Part shown: one piece after another, positions 28,701 to 38,974 of the stretch
Numbering within the stretch: the first letter of the stretch is position 1
Layout of the letters: every line of letters starts with the position of its first letter
Assembly: GCA_037976565.1 (NCBI GenBank)
Contig: CP137666.1
Span: 49,565,271-49,629,270, forward strand
DNA length: 64,000 bases
Direction: 5' to 3'
Source of the DNA: Mesocentrotus franciscanus
Lineage: Eukaryota > Echinodermata > Echinoidea > Camarodonta > Strongylocentrotidae
Position numbers and translations under genes: made by a program
The notes under the pieces: model-generated
What the model saw: the letters and a program-made list of their open reading frames with translations, nothing else
The model's database searches: none
What the model was told of the DNA's origin: nothing

Positions 28701-31700
28701 CAAACTACGGGGACAAAGGTACTAGTGGCCGATGTTACATCGTTTGGATCGACCTCTGAGGGAAGTGGCACAGTGACTACTTCTAGTGGAATCACTACTG
28801 TAGACAAACAAGAGTCGGTTACAGCTGTAACTCCCTCGTCTTCAAAACAGACAGACTTGAACAAAATAACAGAAGAACCTAGTTATCTTCGTACTACAGT
28901 CATTGCTGAAACGACGGGCCCAGAAAAAACAGCAACAGAGGAGGAACTTTTCCAAACGACTATGGAAGGAAGCGGAATGTCACCTTCGCCCACGATTATA
29001 ATTCTTTCTACAACAATCACCTCTGAAGAGGAAGCAACGATTTTCACGTCAACAACTATACGCGAGGATATATCAGAATCGCCAATGGAGGATGTGGCTA
29101 CTGCTAGACCTCCAGGACTAATCAAACTAAACGAGACAAGTGACACTACTTCAATCGAAAAAATGGTGACCGGGTATTCTACAGAACAAACTACGGGAAC
29201 AAAGGAAGTAGTGGCCGATGTTACATCGTTTGGATCGACCTCTGAGGGAAGTGGCACAGTGACTACTTCTAGTGGAATTACTACTGTAGAAAAACAAGAG
29301 TCGGTTACAGCTGTAACTCCTACGTCTTCAAAACAGATAGAGTTAAAGAAAACAACAGAAGAACCTAGTTATCTTCGTACTACAGTCATTGCTGAAACGA
29401 CGGGCCCAGAAAAAACAGCAACAGAGGAGGAACTTTTCCAAACGACTATGGAAGGAAGCGGAATGTCACCTTCCCCCACGATTACAATTCTTTCTACAAC
29501 AATCACTACTGAAGAGGAAGCAACGATTTTCATGCCAACAACTATACGTGAGGATATATCAAAATCGCCAATGGAGAATGTGGCTACTCCTAGACCTCCA
29601 GGACTAATCAAACTAAATGAGACAACTGTCACTGGGGAAACTGACAAACTGGCTACCGATTATTCTACCGACCAAACAGCGGGCACCCCACCGTCGCAAA
29701 CTAGTGTAACTCCTACATCTTCTAAACAGATAGACTTGAAGAAAGCAACAGAAGAACCTAGTTATACTTCTGTCAGTGCTGAAATGAAAGACTCAGAACA
29801 AACAGCAACACAGGAACTATTTTTCGAAACAACTATGGAAGGTAGCGGCATGTCATCTCCCATTGAATTCCTGTCAACAACGCCAACATCTACTACTGCA
29901 GAGATGATGGATAGGAATACTGCTAGACCACCTGAATCTATTCAAAAAGAACTGACAACTGGCCCCTCTGTAACAGAAACAGCAGCCGCTCAATTTTTCA
30001 CAGATGAAACATTGGTCACACAGCAGCCGATGGAGGACGTTACAATACTTAGAGCGACCTCTGAAAGGAATGATGACATAACTACAGTAGACCAACGGAC
30101 TACTTTGTATACTGTTCAGTCTGCTACAGATGTAACACCGACGTCTTCCAAACAGCCAGACATAAGAGAGGAAACAGAAACACCTAGTTTCCCAAGTACG
30201 ACATCCACTGCTAAAACGACTGGCTTACGTCAAAAGGCAACTAAGGAACCGTCACGTCAAACGACTGTAGACGGCAACGAAATATCATCTTCATCATCAC
30301 TCGAAATTCTGTCCACAACATCAACATTCACCTCTGCAGAGGAAGCAACTCCTGAACCAGAGACCTTTACTACTGCAAAGGGTATTGATTTCAAAGAAGA
30401 AACGGAAGAACCTAGCTTTTCAATTACTACTCTAACCACTGAAACAACAACGATAGGGCAAAGAGCAACAAAGGAACCGCTGTTTGACACGACCTTTGAA
30501 GGCAGTGGGATGTCATCTTCCCCATCAATTGAAAATGTATACAAAACATCAACATTATCTGTTATAGAGGAAGGAGCAGAGTTACCATCAACTAAATCAC
30601 CAGGACATATAATTCTGAATGACACAACTGTCACTGCTGAAGCAAAGGAAATAGCGAATACACGTTCTACAGACCAAACTACGACCACAACATCGTCATT
30701 GATGGTTAGGACTACTGCAAAACCCCCAGAACTCATTCAGTTAAATAGGACAACTGGTATTGCTCTAACACAGACAATGACAACGGGCCATTCTAAGTTC
30801 ACTACTGAATCAATGGGTGCAGGGCAAGAAGGAACACAGGAACCAATCTTCGAGACTACTATGGAAGGCAGTGGAATGACATCTTCTCCGTCTGATGAAA
30901 TAGTACAAACGACATCGATCTCCATGACCTCTGAGAAAGGAACTCCAACTACTAGTGGAACAGATGAATCGGTATCTACAGCTAAAGGTGCTGGAATTGC
31001 TTATTCTCCATCTGCAGAACCTTTGACCACAACAATAATTGTTTCCAACACTGAAGAAGCTAAATCACATTCACCTGGGATGGCTATAACTCTCCTTACA
31101 GAACATGAAATTGAAACTGAAGGTGCAACACTGAAGCCTACATCAGAATCTACGAAATATACACCAAGTCATACTCTGGTAACCAAAGACAAACTTGGCG
31201 TCCAGGAACTGCAAGGTAAACAGACTACCACACAGCTACCTTTGAATACAATTTACACTCAAATTCCTTTAGATACTCTGTCTCAGATTACCGTAGAAGA
31301 ATTTTCTACAAGTCACATCAAGTCTCAAACTACAGGCAGAGTAAAATCCCCAACCCCAAGAACGCCTGACTTGTCCTCTGTCCCATCGATATCAAACATT
31401 CCTTCGGGCAAACCAACGGAAGTCACTAGCATACCCACAAAAGACATGGAAAAATCAAGCTCTATCCCAGTAACATTTACAGGGATTCCGACCAATGTTG
31501 TCACTGACAAACCCAATGAAGTCGAAAGACACAGTGCGATTCCTAGCGAGAAACCAACGGAAGAACTTGGATCAGGATTTACCGGAAAAGATCTCACCTC
31601 AACAACACCATCAAAAACAGATCCGACTGTGACTTATAAGCAGTCGAGTACCTGGTTTACCGTTGTAAAAGAACTAGAAGCTTCGGCATTAAGTAGTAGA

Positions 31701-34700
31701 GGGGTGGCCACTGGAAAGGAAGTCAACACCAGTGATCCGCTGTCACCTACCGTGCATACAACAGTAGAAACTTCTCCATCAGCTTCAGCAAAACTATTCA
31801 CATCTTTGGAGGCTAATAGAACGGTAATGGAGGATGATTCAAAAGTGACTGAATTGCAGGAACCAAGCACCAGATCACCTGGCATTGAGAAAAAGATAGT
31901 CACCGCTGATACTGAATTGAGTTCTACAATCCCTACAACCAAAATACTGGAAGCTGAAACAAGTAATATTACTGCTGCGACTCAGCAAGAAGACAGATTA
32001 GAAAGCACACCGTCTTCGACATCATCGCAAACTCATAGAATTTATACCACGTTAAAACAAGCGGTAAGCAATCACACTGTCACAACTCCAAGAACTCCTA
32101 GCAGAATAGTGTCAGAGCAAACGGATCAGAACGATAGCATATTGACACCAAAAAGTCCAGAAGGTGTTACTCCAACAGAAGAGTTCGACTCTTCTTCGCC
32201 GAGAACAGCAGTTACTGACATAATATTTGATGGAATAAACTATATAACGAATTTGACAATGACAACATTAGGAGGAATATTTACAACATCGCAACCACCT
32301 GTAACTTCATCATCTAAATTGTATGATTCAAATCAAACTGAACTACCACAGACATCGAAAACGAAGTCAACTTTAAGCAGAATACTGGAGGCTGCATCCA
32401 CTCCAAGAAGCCAAACAGTGACTACAGCGGAGCTCTTTACTGGAGATGGGTCAGGGGACGAAAGTACAATGGTATCAGGGCGTAGCCAACAGCCTACAAC
32501 TGTATTCACACTTTTGAGGACCAATCGTGTTGACGAGCACACAACACAGTCAGAAACAAGAGATACCCAGACAGGTAAGGAATTTTCTTAGTTATGTTTA
32601 TTGCCTTTTATGATTCCAAGCACGTGATTCAAGTGTATAAGTTGAAGAAGAAAAAAATAGAATCTCTTTTACAATGTCTACTTATATGAAATGGATACTG
32701 TTTGAAACCCATAATTGTGTCATTCCGATGGCTTAATCACATGTGATACAAAGTGACGATCAATATGTATTGTACTTGGAAATTATGATTAAAAAGGACT
32801 ATATAGCTTATATGATTTTTGTTTTTTCTACGGGAAATTCAATGTTATCCTTTTATTCTCAGGGAAACATATTAACCCTCTTAATAATTTTTATAACACT
32901 TTCACTCAAACTCACATATTACGAAGATGATGTTAACAATTATTTTCCATTACTTAGGTACTCTTTTTTTAAATTGCGATTTAAACTTATCCATTTAATA
33001 ATTCATTCTCAAGGAATAATATTCATTTTTACTTTTACAACTTCTATGAGACTTTGACTTACATGCATTCATTATGAAATATGAATATGATCTTCTTTTG
33101 AATACTTTGCTATTAGATCAATTACGGGAAATTTAGATTTTTAGATTTTATTTCATATTTCATCTCCCCATATATCTCATCCATTTTGAAAAGTACTTTG
33201 ACACAAAATCATGTTATAAACAGGAACAGTAATTCGCGATTGATAATCAAAAAAATAATATGTCTCAGAGAAGAACAATGTCAACTTACTTTTATGATTT
33301 TGTTTCTGCATTTACACAGATCGTGTCAGGATACCATCAACTCCTCCGCCTCCCCCACCCTACCCGCCAATGATGACCACTCTGCAGCCTCTTCCAGTAG
33401 ACAGCTATACCTCCACGTCATCACCACCATCATCACCTTCACGGGGCCTACCACGTACAACTGCTACGATGTCTTTCACGGGTGCCAGTGACCTCCCGGT
33501 TGCACTGGTAGCCACAACAGAGGCAGTCCCGGAGAGGACGGAAGAGCAGGATGGAAACAGCGGAGATATGGATGGAGATTCCATTGCCGTTCCATCAGCC
33601 TCCGTCCACCTTAATCAACCGGGATTTATGGCCCGTGCGTAAAAATGGTTTTAAATTTTAGCTCAATGTTTTAGAGAATGAAAGGTCAAGCTTTATATTA
33701 TAAAAATTGTCCAACTTTGCATCTATGTTACAATAATTCAATTGTAAAAGTAAAAAGGACTGAATCAGTGCGCATAGATATAATCAGAAATTCAGAATTA
33801 CCAATTTTTGCCTTCCGTCTTGGGAAAAGACTTCAAGTACGAAATAGCAACTTTGCTAGAAATCGAACCCGGCTCCTTGACTTAGAATGCCAAGGCCATA
33901 TATTTCAATGTGATTCAGGGAGTGATGGAGCCAATTTGTGTATGAATTGTTTCACACAAGAAACTAATACTGCACTAATCAACAAATATATAAGGAGAAA
34001 AGCAATTTCCAAATCATATCCACATCGAAATTGTGGGTAAAATATCTTTCAGTTTATTTTTCTTGATCAGGATACATGAATTGCAAATAAATATAATTAC
34101 ATGCGTGATCACTGAGAAACCCTATGATGTCGGTAATCTCGATGGAACATTAGAGCGTTTTATTATTTGAGAGAATAAAGGAGTAAAGGAAGCAAAAAAA
34201 ACTTAGGTCGGGAGAAGGTTGGCAAATTAAATACATTAGGAAACAATGGCCTGAATTTAGATGATTGATTGAAGAGAAAATTGCAAGTTTTGATGATTAC
34301 AAATGTTTCTTTTCTTTCCAATAGGAATACGAGAATGTGGCCAATGTGGGAAGGAAATATGTCCCGTCTGTGGTACCAATGGCTTTACATATCAATCAGA
34401 ATGTATACTCAACCAGACAGCGTGTTTACGAAGGAAATCTGATCTACAAGTAGCTTATCAAGGAGAATGTATAAATGGATTTCTCGAGCTAGGTATATAC
34501 TCTTCCTGTGAATTTAACACTTTATTTCAGAGAGCATGTGTTAAAAGACAGAGAACTTTTAGCCTCTTATATCAATGTTATTTTTATTTTATCCCACTGG
34601 AATCCCAATGGCTCAAAAATATGATTTCTTCCATTTTTTTTAATGAGTAGAACATTAAGCAAGTAAATCAATGGACAAAATGTCTGTAGATATTAGAAAA

Positions 34701-35236
34701 TCTTCATGCGGAACTCTTTTAAATAAATGAAATAAAAAGCAAGCATTAATAGATATTTAAAACATTTTATATTGTACATGTGATATTTTTTGTACCGAAA
34801 GCGAAAAAGAAAACAATGTAAAACGAAATTTGTCAACTTGCTGTTTTGCTTCTATAGTGTCTATAGTGTTAATGGATACTTTAACTTTGGAAAACGTCGA
34901 TTTCAACAATGTAGGTCTTTATGCATGCTCGGCTAAAGTTAAAGGATGTTTTATTTAATAGAGGAGCTCAAAATTTCATTATGTAGAATCCAGTATTAAT
35001 TTTGTCAATAGTTACTTATATGTAAATATTTTATTTTTCTTTTTCTACTCTTTGTTGCAGTAAAAGGTGATATAAGCTGTCAAGACTTTGAGTGTCCCGT
35101 TACATACAATCCAGTATGTGGAAGCGACAACCAGACTTATACTAATAGCTGTGAACTTCAGAAAGCCACAATATGCTTGGAAGGTGGAGCTAGTATTGAA
35201 AAAGTATCGGATGGAGTATGTAAGACGAACTCTTGA
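7633..35236 (+). CDS. Secreted multi-Kazal giant mucin/proteoglycan-like protein (whole gene, nine coding exons)
   Basis: Coding exons: 7633-7720, 8402-8572, 9237-9398, 10459-10623, 11092-11262, 11827-32574, 33320-33634, 34325-34492, 35061-35236. All are joined by GT-AG introns in phase 1. Summed exon length is 22,164 bases, about 7,390 residues, though indels inside the giant exon break the literal frame. Order: signal peptide, Kazal 1-4, about 6,900 residues of Thr/Ser/Pro/Glu-rich repeats with N-x-T sequons and many E/D-G-S-G motifs, a proline-rich linker, Kazal 5-6, stop. No transmembrane or GPI segment follows the last Kazal domain, so it is probably secreted. Kazal domains are serine-protease-inhibitor folds, also found in agrin and SPARC-type matrix proteins; the middle looks like a mucin or glycosaminoglycan-bearing core. 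I recognise no named orthologue. The introns (about 450-1,060 bp) show no clear genes. Function as an extracellular coat, jelly or matrix protein is inference. Confidence 0.85.
8402..8572 (+). CDS. Kazal domain 1 exon
   Basis: Phase 1-1 exon between an acceptor AG at 8400-8401 and donor GTAAGT at 8573. It codes a complete Kazal domain with spacing C-x3-C-x7-C-x10-C-x6-C-x14-C, including the hallmark PVCGSDGETY. A later AG at 8419-8420 was rejected because it removes the first cysteine and breaks the phase. The presumed reactive-site region after Cys2 reads TRYYAPV; its protease specificity cannot be assigned confidently. Confidence 0.9.
9237..9398 (+). CDS. Kazal domain 2 exon
   Basis: Acceptor TTTTTTTGCAG ends at 9236 and donor GTAAGT begins at 9399; both boundaries are phase 1. 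Spacing is C-x3-C-x7-C-x10-C-x6-C-x14-C with PVCGSDGRTYDNPC, so all six cysteines are present. The residues between Cys2 and Cys3 are PDIVSPV. Confidence 0.92.
10459..10623 (+). CDS. Atypical Kazal domain 3 exon lacking two cysteines
   Basis: Phase 1-1 exon with donor GTGAGA at 10624. KPVCGRDGRTY is diagnostic of a Kazal fold, but the first cysteine is absent, the fourth is replaced by glycine (NQG), and the Cys2-Cys3 loop has 11 residues instead of 7. Four cysteines remain. Two acceptors give the same phase (AG ending at 10458 or 10467); the choice changes only three residues. The partners of the lost cysteines (5 and 2 in the classical C1-C5, C2-C4, C3-C6 pattern) would be left to pair with each other, which is inference. 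Confidence 0.82.
11092..11262 (+). CDS. Kazal domain 4 exon
   Basis: Phase 1-1 exon, acceptor AG at 11090-11091, donor GTATGG at 11263. It starts with a basic stretch (RRKRRK) and then a complete domain with spacing C-x4-C-x7-C-x10-C-x6-C-x14-C and PVCGTDGKTYFNKC. The polybasic stretch just before the domain could be a furin-type cleavage or heparin-binding site; this is inference. Confidence 0.9.
11827..32574 (+). CDS. Giant 20.7 kb exon: Thr/Ser/Pro-rich mucin-like repeat domain
   Basis: One exon from acceptor TTGTTGACAG (ending 11826) to donor GTAAGG at 32575, phase 1 at both ends. It codes about 6,900 residues dominated by T, S, P, E and G with almost no cysteine. Segments: about 30-residue repeats at 11.9-13.6 kb; about 160-residue units in about 1 kb higher-order repeats at 13.6-25.0 kb; nine or more 486 bp units at 25.1-29.6 kb; degenerate T/S-rich sequence to the end. 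Recurrent features are E/D-G-S-G (possible xylosylation sites), N-x-T sequons (LNETT, TNATEKP, QNITRA) and EEPSFL. The frame is broken near 12826, 21073, 22953, 23093, 25004, 26077, 26284, 26561, 27046, 27253 and 28224, by single-base changes except for a 4-base loss at 22953. The net shift is a multiple of three, so the frame at the 3' end matches the 5' end. Large O-glycosylation capacity is expected. Confidence 0.85.
11850..13640 (+). repeat. Short coding tandem repeats, units of about 30 residues
   Basis: The word SPTEVDETTPPTSTPSA, followed by IQSTPTT and a short variable segment, recurs at about 12519, 12683, 12849, 13045, 13140 and 13360. Copies vary in spacing and in the variable segment. 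The antisense strand of this array gives long Val/Asp/Gly open frames, which are shadows. Confidence 0.85.
13640..25065 (+). repeat. Higher-order coding repeats of about 0.95-1.0 kb
   Basis: Each higher-order unit contains several related blocks ending in EGSG or DGSG. Two copies near 15.0-15.9 and 16.0-16.9 kb lie 954 bp apart and are nearly identical. Copies near 17.1, 18.1, 19.1 and 20.1 kb are 1,005-1,014 bp apart. Unit lengths are multiples of three. Confidence 0.85.
20970..25010 (+). repeat. 2,020 bp direct duplication inside the mucin exon
   Basis: Sequence from about 20,970 recurs about 2,020 bp downstream, near 22,990. The first 1 kb of the two copies is almost identical, including the unusual sequence CACAAGGGTGGATATC at 21069 and 23089, where each copy has GGG in place of GGGG. 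Confidence 0.8.
25130..29640 (+). repeat. Tandem array of 486 bp (162-codon) units
   Basis: The word GGTGACCGGGTATTC occurs at 25283, 25769, 26254, 26738, 27223, 27708, 28194, 28679 and 29165. Spacings are 484-486 bp; 486 is the frame-preserving length. The shorter spacings come from a C5-to-C4 run (26077, 26561, 27046) and a G4-to-G3 run (26284, 27253, 28224). Copies are otherwise nearly identical, indicating recent amplification or gene conversion. Confidence 0.9.
33320..33634 (+). CDS. Proline/threonine-rich linker exon
   Basis: Acceptor TTTACACAG ends at 33319. The frame reads a proline-rich stretch (PSTPPPPPPYPPMM), a Ser/Thr/Pro-rich middle and an acidic C-terminal part (EERTEEQ-type, DMDGD). 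A phase-1 donor GTGCGT begins at 33635; a competing GTAAAA four bases later would give the wrong phase. It links the mucin region to the last two Kazal domains and has no recognisable domain. Confidence 0.72.
34325..34492 (+). CDS. Kazal domain 5 exon
   Basis: Acceptor CTTTCCAATAG ends at 34324, donor GTATAT begins at 34493, phase 1 at both ends. Spacing is C-x2-C-x7-C-x10-C-x6-C-x14-C with CPVCGTNGFTY. A seventh cysteine sits inside the Cys2-Cys3 loop (GKEICPV), and the usual SDG is TNG. Confidence 0.9.
35061..35236 (+). CDS. Kazal domain 6 exon and stop codon
   Basis: Acceptor TTTGTTGCAG ends at 35060. The frame gives C-x4-C-x7-C-x10-C-x7-C-x14-C with PVCGSDNQTYTNSC, then KTNS and a TGA stop at 35234-35236. 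NQT and TNS form an N-glycosylation-like context. The protein ends four residues after the last cysteine, with no membrane anchor. Confidence 0.9.
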
Positions 35237-35740
35237 AGGAAACTGATGTGTCTGATATTTATATTTGATGAAAACTGAAGCGAGGTGTTGGGATAGTGTT
35301 AACTTCAGTTGTGAAGTCTTTGTGAAACATGCTTATGTGCAATGGATGGGACATTAGAGGTGATAAGTTTTTTCCAATATCATTTAAGGTCGAATTAAAT
35401 GGATGTTCATCACATCGACTGCTGGTGACAAGGACCTTGTTCTGCTAAAATGGTTCTGCATTACTGAATGCTGCAGAGCAGAGGATGTCACGAGGTGAAA
35501 GGTGATTTTTCAAAGTGTAATATTTCCACACTAGAAGGAAATATACTAATTTCTCTATATTTGGTGGGAGCTGCAACTTGCATCTCAATGACAGAAAGAA
35601 ATCCGAAACACAGTGTATTTGTTACTTTGCACACATGTCTCACCAGGCAGTAAACTGTATTTCCTAAAACTGAAATCATTGAATCGTGAGCACACCTGAA
35701 GAGACTGAACATGTGAATGAATAAAGAATACAGGTTGCCA
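35237..35740 (+). other. 3' UTR of the Kazal-mucin gene
   Basis: No domain-bearing frame follows the stop. The first well-placed polyadenylation hexamer, AATAAA, is at 35720-35725, which would give a 3' UTR of about 500 bases. Later hexamers (for example near 36650 and 37236) are alternatives. Confidence 0.5.
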
Positions 35741-38484
35741 ATTTACCATTCTTACAAGTTAAAAAGAAATGAATATGCCTCTTACAGAAGAAAGGTGTAT
35801 ATTAATTGTAAAAATGTCCTGCTAGATATTGAATGTTGACGCTTAAGTTATATCTTCTTTCAGTTTGTTTTATATTTCTCGACTCCGCTCATAAGAGCAA
35901 AATGAATCCTAGCAATGATGATCATAATCATGGAAATTTGTTATAGAAGAGCTTGCAGCAATGAAAGCTCCAAAAAGGATTACTGCTGCCATGATCTGCC
36001 ATGATTTGCCATATGAGTTGGCAGATGATGCTATATGTATGTACGCCATGAAGCAATGCTGCATTATCATTGATAGTTATTGTTTCTGTTGTACATATTT
36101 ATTGATAATGATGATATGTTTTGATATAACTTATTTTAGACAGGTGTTTGAAAATGGAAAAAAAAACATAAATGGTGGTGATAAAGTATAACTGCACTTT
36201 TTGATATTTCGAATGATCTTTCAACAATGCAAGAAATACGAATTTTGACAAATACATATGTATGCTAGTAATTGTTATTTGACCTCTCGTATTTTTAGAT
36301 GACATAGGATGGAGAAGTGGGGGAATTTTAAAGGAGAGAAGGTGTTAGGGAGAAAGAGAGTGGGAGAGAGAGGGGGTGAAGAAAGAGAGATAGGAAGGCA
36401 GAAAGCGCGAGTTTTCAATACTAATATTTCATCCTATTTCTTTACTTAATTTGAGCTTCTTTCTCAATTTATATCAATGAAGCAACGATCATTAAGTGGA
36501 CTATTGAAGAAGAAAAAAAAAGTAAGATATGAACACATTCATGAATTAATAATTACATAAGGAAAATTATTTAATTACCAGAATATATTCAATTGATTTT
36601 CATGTAGATCATTTATACTTTCTTGAATGTTTTGGAAAGATCGCAAGATTGAATAAATATAGAGTAATACATCATGATTTTTCATACATGGATGGATGGA
36701 TGGAGGCGTCTAGAGAATGCTAGCAATATGATCATGTCTTCCTACTATATCTACAACTTTCTATGTGTGAATAGTTTGAATCATAATTGCAACACCTTGA
36801 TATTGTGATATGTGCCTTGTTGAAGTAATTGTCTCAAAATGTCAATGAAAAACTATGCATTCAATGTTTGCAAGTGTTACATTTAAATACGAGTCTCTCC
36901 TATGCAATAGAACATAGCAAGCAGGAATGCATATATATGCATTTATATCTGATATTGTATAATGATAATTTCTCGGTGACATTAAATGTAATGTAAGAAT
37001 TATCAATATGTATGGTTTTGTTAAAAACACATGTTAAAGGAGTAAAATAATATTTTTACTTTTATATGTCGTTTTGAAATAAAAAATAAGTTTCCTCTTC
37101 TTTCAAAGCACTCATGACTGTACTAACAATATGAGAAGTGTGGAGAGAGAGACGTAAAATTCATAATAAATGTATAACAATTAATACAAATTTGTGACTC
37201 TGAAGCTTTTGTAAATCATTTTCAATAAGTATGAAGTAATAAAATATTATTGTTGAAATAATTTCCGAAATAAAAATTTTTCGTTACATTTTCAATACTC
37301 CACAGTTTGGGGTTTATCTTAAAACCTTGAGAGAGAAAAATGCATCATAAAATATCCAATATATCATAAAATCACCAATAAAGTGAAAGAAGAAGAAAAG
37401 TAATATAATATAGAGCTCATATTTTCAAGAAAACATTTCAGAATAACAGTCTCAGTTTTTGCATAATATTCATGTCAAGAGGACAAGCACCTTTGAAGGC
37501 TTCATTCACAATCACATTACTTTCATGATAATTTTCAGACATTGATATGCTCAACACCATCAAAACATAGGTTGGTTCACATTGACGCAGTAAACTGTAG
37601 TGATGTCCCACTGCATTTATGTGAACAGGGATTCAAATGGGGTGGATAGAAACAAAATTTTGAAAAGTGTTTTGGCATATCCTCTTTCATTTCTCCATCG
37701 TGTGTTTCTGACTAATCGCACAAGTCTCTCTATGTCAACAATTTTGCATTCTCTTCCATAATTTTGTATTCACTTCCATTCCCATGTTTCCATTACACCC
37801 CACAAACTCAGAAATATTCCCATCATTGGCAGTCAACGTCCAGTCATTATAATTTATAACAATATATAGTTTTACAAATCAAAATCGAAACAACTTCTTC
37901 ATGAACAACCTTTTTGGTATTTATTAGACCCTGACAATGGCCAGTATGTGAAATTGTGTGAAATTGGATATTTACAAAAGGTTGCACATTTTCTCTTAAA
38001 AATAGATTTCATCTAATGAATATGTATAATGCATACACTATCTACACAAAGTATATTTGAAATATATTAGAGATAAAGTTAAATAAAATTGAAAAAAAAA
38101 ATCATCCCATAAAGCATTAGAGATAATAACATAAAGAAATAGTAACTACATAGTAGATGGTATAACAATAAAAGCTGGTCAAAGATAATTAAGCAAAATC
38201 CTAAAATTGCATTTCCACAAAATATGTACCATGTGGCTTTGTATTTAAACTACCTATGAATCTGAGGTTTTCTTTTTTTTATTAGTTACATATAAATGTT
38301 CAAAACTCTTAAGAATATTCCATGATAGCCTCAAAACTGTTAAATAGTACTTTAAAACATTAATTATGGGCACTAGTCCAATTGGAATATACTAAGCAAA
38401 GTATCACATAAACATGTTTATATACCTCACTTTAGAAATCTAGCCATCTGATTGGTCGAAATTGGAGTCGTGATTTTTAGCCAT

Positions 38485-38615
38485 GCCCGCCTACCAGTCA
38501 ATAGTCTTTTAAAAAGTGACCTCATACCCGCCTACCAGTCAAAAGTCTTTTAAAAAGTGCCCTCATACCCGCCTACCGGTCAATAGTCTTTAAAAAAATG
38601 CCCTCGTGCCCTGAT
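38485..38615. repeat. Three-copy tandem repeat of about 50 bp
   Basis: CCCGCCTACCAGTCAA followed by a TAGTCTTTTAAAAAGTG-like segment occurs three times with small differences (CAGTCAATAG, CAGTCAAAAG, CGGTCAATAG). No coding potential. Confidence 0.8.
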
Positions 38616-38839
38616 CACCATTGGTTTACATGTCAAAATTTTCTTTGTGCGAGCTCGGATACCATACAGTGCTTTTTGTCTGCGATTCCCAAATGATTGT
38701 AAAATTCAGTCATCTTTCCAGCGAAGATTAACAGACAGTGTCTCAGATTTTCTGTGATGTTTTAACCAATCTTTACTCAAGAAAAGGATAAGGTAAGAAT
38801 TCTTGGTAGATTTTTGTGTCAATTTGGTATATAAAAGAA

Positions 38840-38974
38840 ATATCGACTGCTTTAATATTTGAGGACTGGCTGTTTCTATACTGGCTCGCTGGGAAGTTGC
38901 ATCCTGCCATCACCCCGAGGTGCGCCTGGGTGCCTTGAGCCTATAAAAACAGCCAGACCTCTCGGAGTCGATAT
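38840..38974. repeat. Long imperfect inverted repeat (hairpin)
   Basis: ATATCGACT at 38840-38848 and GACTGGCTGTTTCTATA near 38864-38880 pair with the reverse complement of TATAAAAACAGCCAGA and AGTCGATAT near 38942-38974. Arms are about 35-40 bp with internal mismatches. The GC-richer loop is about 60 bp. It may be a fold-back element or a structured RNA. Confidence 0.6.

Noticed and set aside
11807..28864. Many long minus-strand open frames rich in Val, Asp, Ser and Gly
   Set aside because: They are antisense shadows of the Thr/Ser codon repeats; their borders follow repeat units and they lack starts, splice sites or domains of their own.
13058..29607. Plus-strand frames rich in Gln/Lys/Arg (LLQQRLLK, SLLKRKQQFS types) inside the mucin exon
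   Set aside because: They are the +1 or +2 frame of the same repeats, recurring with the repeat period. Parts are joined to main-frame text only because of the indels.
33678..34040. 120-residue frame, and a B-box-like GGGTTCGATTT on the minus strand near 33860
   Set aside because: It lies in an intron with no splice support. The B-box-like word lacks a matching A-box at a normal distance, so a tRNA or SINE call is not justified.
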